DNA of 6,254 nt from CAYQSU01 sp964420325 (GTDB lineage Bacteria; Pseudomonadota; Alphaproteobacteria; Rhodospirillales; Defluviicoccaceae): contig CAYQSU010000095.1 in the NCBI GenBank assembly GCA_964420325.1, positions 1 to 6,254 of the forward strand, in the 5' to 3' direction. Below are positions 4,818 to 6,254 of the stretch, piece by piece. Both the position numbers and the translations under genes were made by a program. The first letter of the stretch is position 1. Each line of letters opens with the position of its first letter. The notes below the pieces were generated by a model. The model was not told the DNA's origin, did no database searches, and saw only the letters and a list, made by a program, of their open reading frames with translations.

Positions 4818-6254
4818 TCAGGTGATGACGCTCGGCCGGCGGCGATCCAGCCGCGTCTCGATCGCGGCCACCTCGCCGGCGATGGCGATCAGTTCGGCCA
4901 GCGCCGTCTGGGGGTCCTGGTCGTGGAGGGCCGGATCCGGCTGATAGCGCTCGAGATAGACGCGGAGCGTCGCCCCCTCGGTCCCGGTTCCGGACAGGCG
5001 AAAGACGATGCGCGAGCCGTCGGTGAAGCCGATGCGGATCCCCTGCTTCGTGGCGACGCTGCCGTCGACCGGATCGGTGTATGCGAAGTCGTCGGCGAAC
5101 GCCACCTCGTAGGCCCGCAACCGCTGTCCCTTCAGGGCTGGCAGCCGCTCACGCAGGTGTGCCATCAGCCCGTCGGCCCGCTCCTGGTCGACCCGCTCGT
5201 AGTCGTGGCGCGAGTAGACGTTGCGCCCGAACGTACGCCAATGCGCGCGGACGATGTCGGCCACCGACTCCCGCCGCTTGGCCAGGATGTTGAGCCAGAA
5301 CAGCACCGCCCACAGGCCGTCCTTCTCGCGAACGTGGTTGGATCCGGTGCCGAAGCTCTCCTCGCCGCAGAGCGTCGCCATGCCGGCGTCGAGCAGGTTG
5401 CCGAAGAACTTCCAGCCCGTCGGCGTCTCGTAGCAGGCGATGCCGAGGCGTTCGGCGACGCGGTCGGGCGCCTGGCTGGTCGGCATCGACCGGGCGATGC
5501 CGGCGAGCCCGTCGGCGTAACCGGGCGCCAGCCGGGCGTTGGCCGCGAGCACGGCGAGGCTGTCGCTGGGGGTGACGAAGAAGCGGTTGCCGAGGATCAT
5601 GTTGCGGTCGCCGTCACCGTCGGAGGCAGCGCCGAAGTCGGGGCCGTCCGGCTCGTCGAGGCTGACCTTGAGGTCGTGGGCGTGCTCGAGATTGGGATCG
5701 GGGTGGCCGCCGCCGAAATCCTCCTTGGGCTCGCCGTTGATCACCGTGCCTTTGGGCGCGCCGAGGCGTCCCTCGAGGAGGGCGCGGGCATAGGGGCCGG
5801 TGACCGCGTGCATGGCGTCGAAGACCATGCGGAGCCGTCCCGAGGCGACGGCGTCGCGGATGGCATCGAAATCGAACAGGCGCTCCATCAGCTCCGCGTA
5901 GTCCTGGACCGGGTCGAACACCGTCACCCGCATGCCGTCGGTCCGGGTCTCGCCCAGGCGGTCGATGTCGAGGTCCGGCCCCTCGTGGATGCGGATCTCG
6001 CCGATCCTCCGGCTTTCGGCGAAGATCCTGTCCGTCACCTTCTCCGGCGCCGGGCCGCCGTTGGCGATGTTGTACTTGATGCCGAAGTCCTCGGTCGGGC
6101 CGCCGGGGTTGTGGCTCGCCGACAGAATGATCCCGCCGAAGGCTGCGTGCTTGCGGATCACGCACGAGGTCGCCGGCGTCGACAGGATGCCGCCCTGGCC
6201 GACCAGCACCCGGCCGAAGCCGTTGGCTGCGGCCATCTTCAGGATCGTCTGGAT
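4818..6254 (-). CDS. pgm: Alpha-phosphoglucomutase (5' end beyond the window)
   Basis: It interconverts glucose 1-phosphate and glucose 6-phosphate through a phosphoserine enzyme, linking glycolysis to glycogen, nucleotide-sugar and polysaccharide synthesis. The frame is open to the right edge; 478 residues are visible and about 65-70 N-terminal ones are missing, judging from the active serine near residue 116 in PGM1. Counting from the edge, the phosphoserine lies in LSASHNPGG (Ser47), the Mg-binding loop is SDGDGDRN (211-218), TPTGWKFF (277-284) and GEESFGTGSNH (297-307) form the sugar-specificity loops, and RLSGTGTEG (419-427) is the phosphate-binding loop. All catalytic elements are intact. 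SHNPGGPTEDFGIKYN after the serine is the signature of the roughly 540-residue eukaryote-like glucose-specific PGM, not the phosphomannomutase/PGM type. The upstream in-frame codons at 6254-6237 (IQTILK) continue the conserved helix, so the ATG at 6236 is internal. The stop is TGA at 4820-4818. Confidence 0.96.
   Translation of the reverse strand: MQTILKMAAANGFGRVLVGQGGILSTPATSCVIRKHAAFGGIILSASHNPGGPTEDFGIKYNIANGGPAPEKVTDRIFAESRRIGEIRIHEGPDLDIDRLGETRTDGMRVTVFDPVQDYAELMERLFDFDAIRDAVASGRLRMVFDAMHAVTGPYARALLEGRLGAPKGTVINGEPKEDFGGGHPDPNLEHAHDLKVSLDEPDGPDFGAASDGDGDRNMILGNRFFVTPSDSLAVLAANARLAPGYADGLAGIARSMPTSQAPDRVAERLGIACYETPTGWKFFGNLLDAGMATLCGEESFGTGSNHVREKDGLWAVLFWLNILAKRRESVADIVRAHWRTFGRNVYSRHDYERVDQERADGLMAHLRERLPALKGQRLRAYEVAFADDFAYTDPVDGSVATKQGIRIGFTDGSRIVFRLSGTGTEGATLRVYLERYQPDPALHDQDPQTALAELIAIAGEVAAIETRLDRRRPSVIT

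Noticed and set aside
1..6254. Search for mobile elements, CRISPR, tRNA or rRNA genes, or an unknown multi-gene defence or metabolic system.
   Set aside because: No repeats with spacers, terminal inverted repeats, transposase or integrase motifs, or RNA gene signatures were seen. The gene content is ordinary chromosomal housekeeping.

Overview
The window reads as chromosomal core sequence from a GC-rich Gram-negative bacterium, most likely an alphaproteobacterium of Rhodospirillales or Hyphomicrobiales type. The reasons are the uniformly high GC, the ClpS-ClpA pair preceded by a phasin-like gene, and a eukaryote-like long phosphoglucomutase. I see no mobile element, CRISPR array, tRNA or rRNA. 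All five genes are on the minus strand, so transcription runs from high to low coordinates.

In order of transcription: (1) the C-terminal about 478 residues of an alpha-phosphoglucomutase (pgm; its 5' end lies beyond the right edge, and its stop is at 4818-4820). (2) A 296-base gap with a large imperfect stem-loop just after the pgm stop and a sigma70-like promoter (TTGCCG-17-TAGAGT) for the next gene. (3) A small helical, alanine-rich protein resembling phasins (4078-4521), followed by a 10-12 bp hairpin with a UUCG loop (4023-4050). (4) An AT-rich promoter-like patch, an inverted repeat and a strong Shine-Dalgarno sequence, then clpS, the N-degron adaptor. (5) clpA, the AAA+ unfoldase of ClpAP, starting 8 bases after the clpS stop. 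(6) After 82 bases, a complete CaiB/BaiF-type CoA-transferase or alpha-methylacyl-CoA racemase-like gene (29-1132).

ClpS and ClpA form one functional unit: ClpS delivers proteins with destabilising N-terminal residues to ClpA, which unfolds them into ClpP (not in this window). The phasin-like gene and pgm suggest storage-polymer and sugar-phosphate metabolism next door. The promoter and terminator signals suggest that pgm, the phasin-like gene and clpSA are separate transcription units rather than one operon.

I did not find a new system. The points most worth checking are the real start of ClpS (a TTG at 3925 has a near-ideal ribosome binding site, unlike the ATG at 3874), the inverted repeat upstream of clpS, and the identity of the phasin-like protein. 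The very long open frames opposite and alongside clpA are high-GC shadows.
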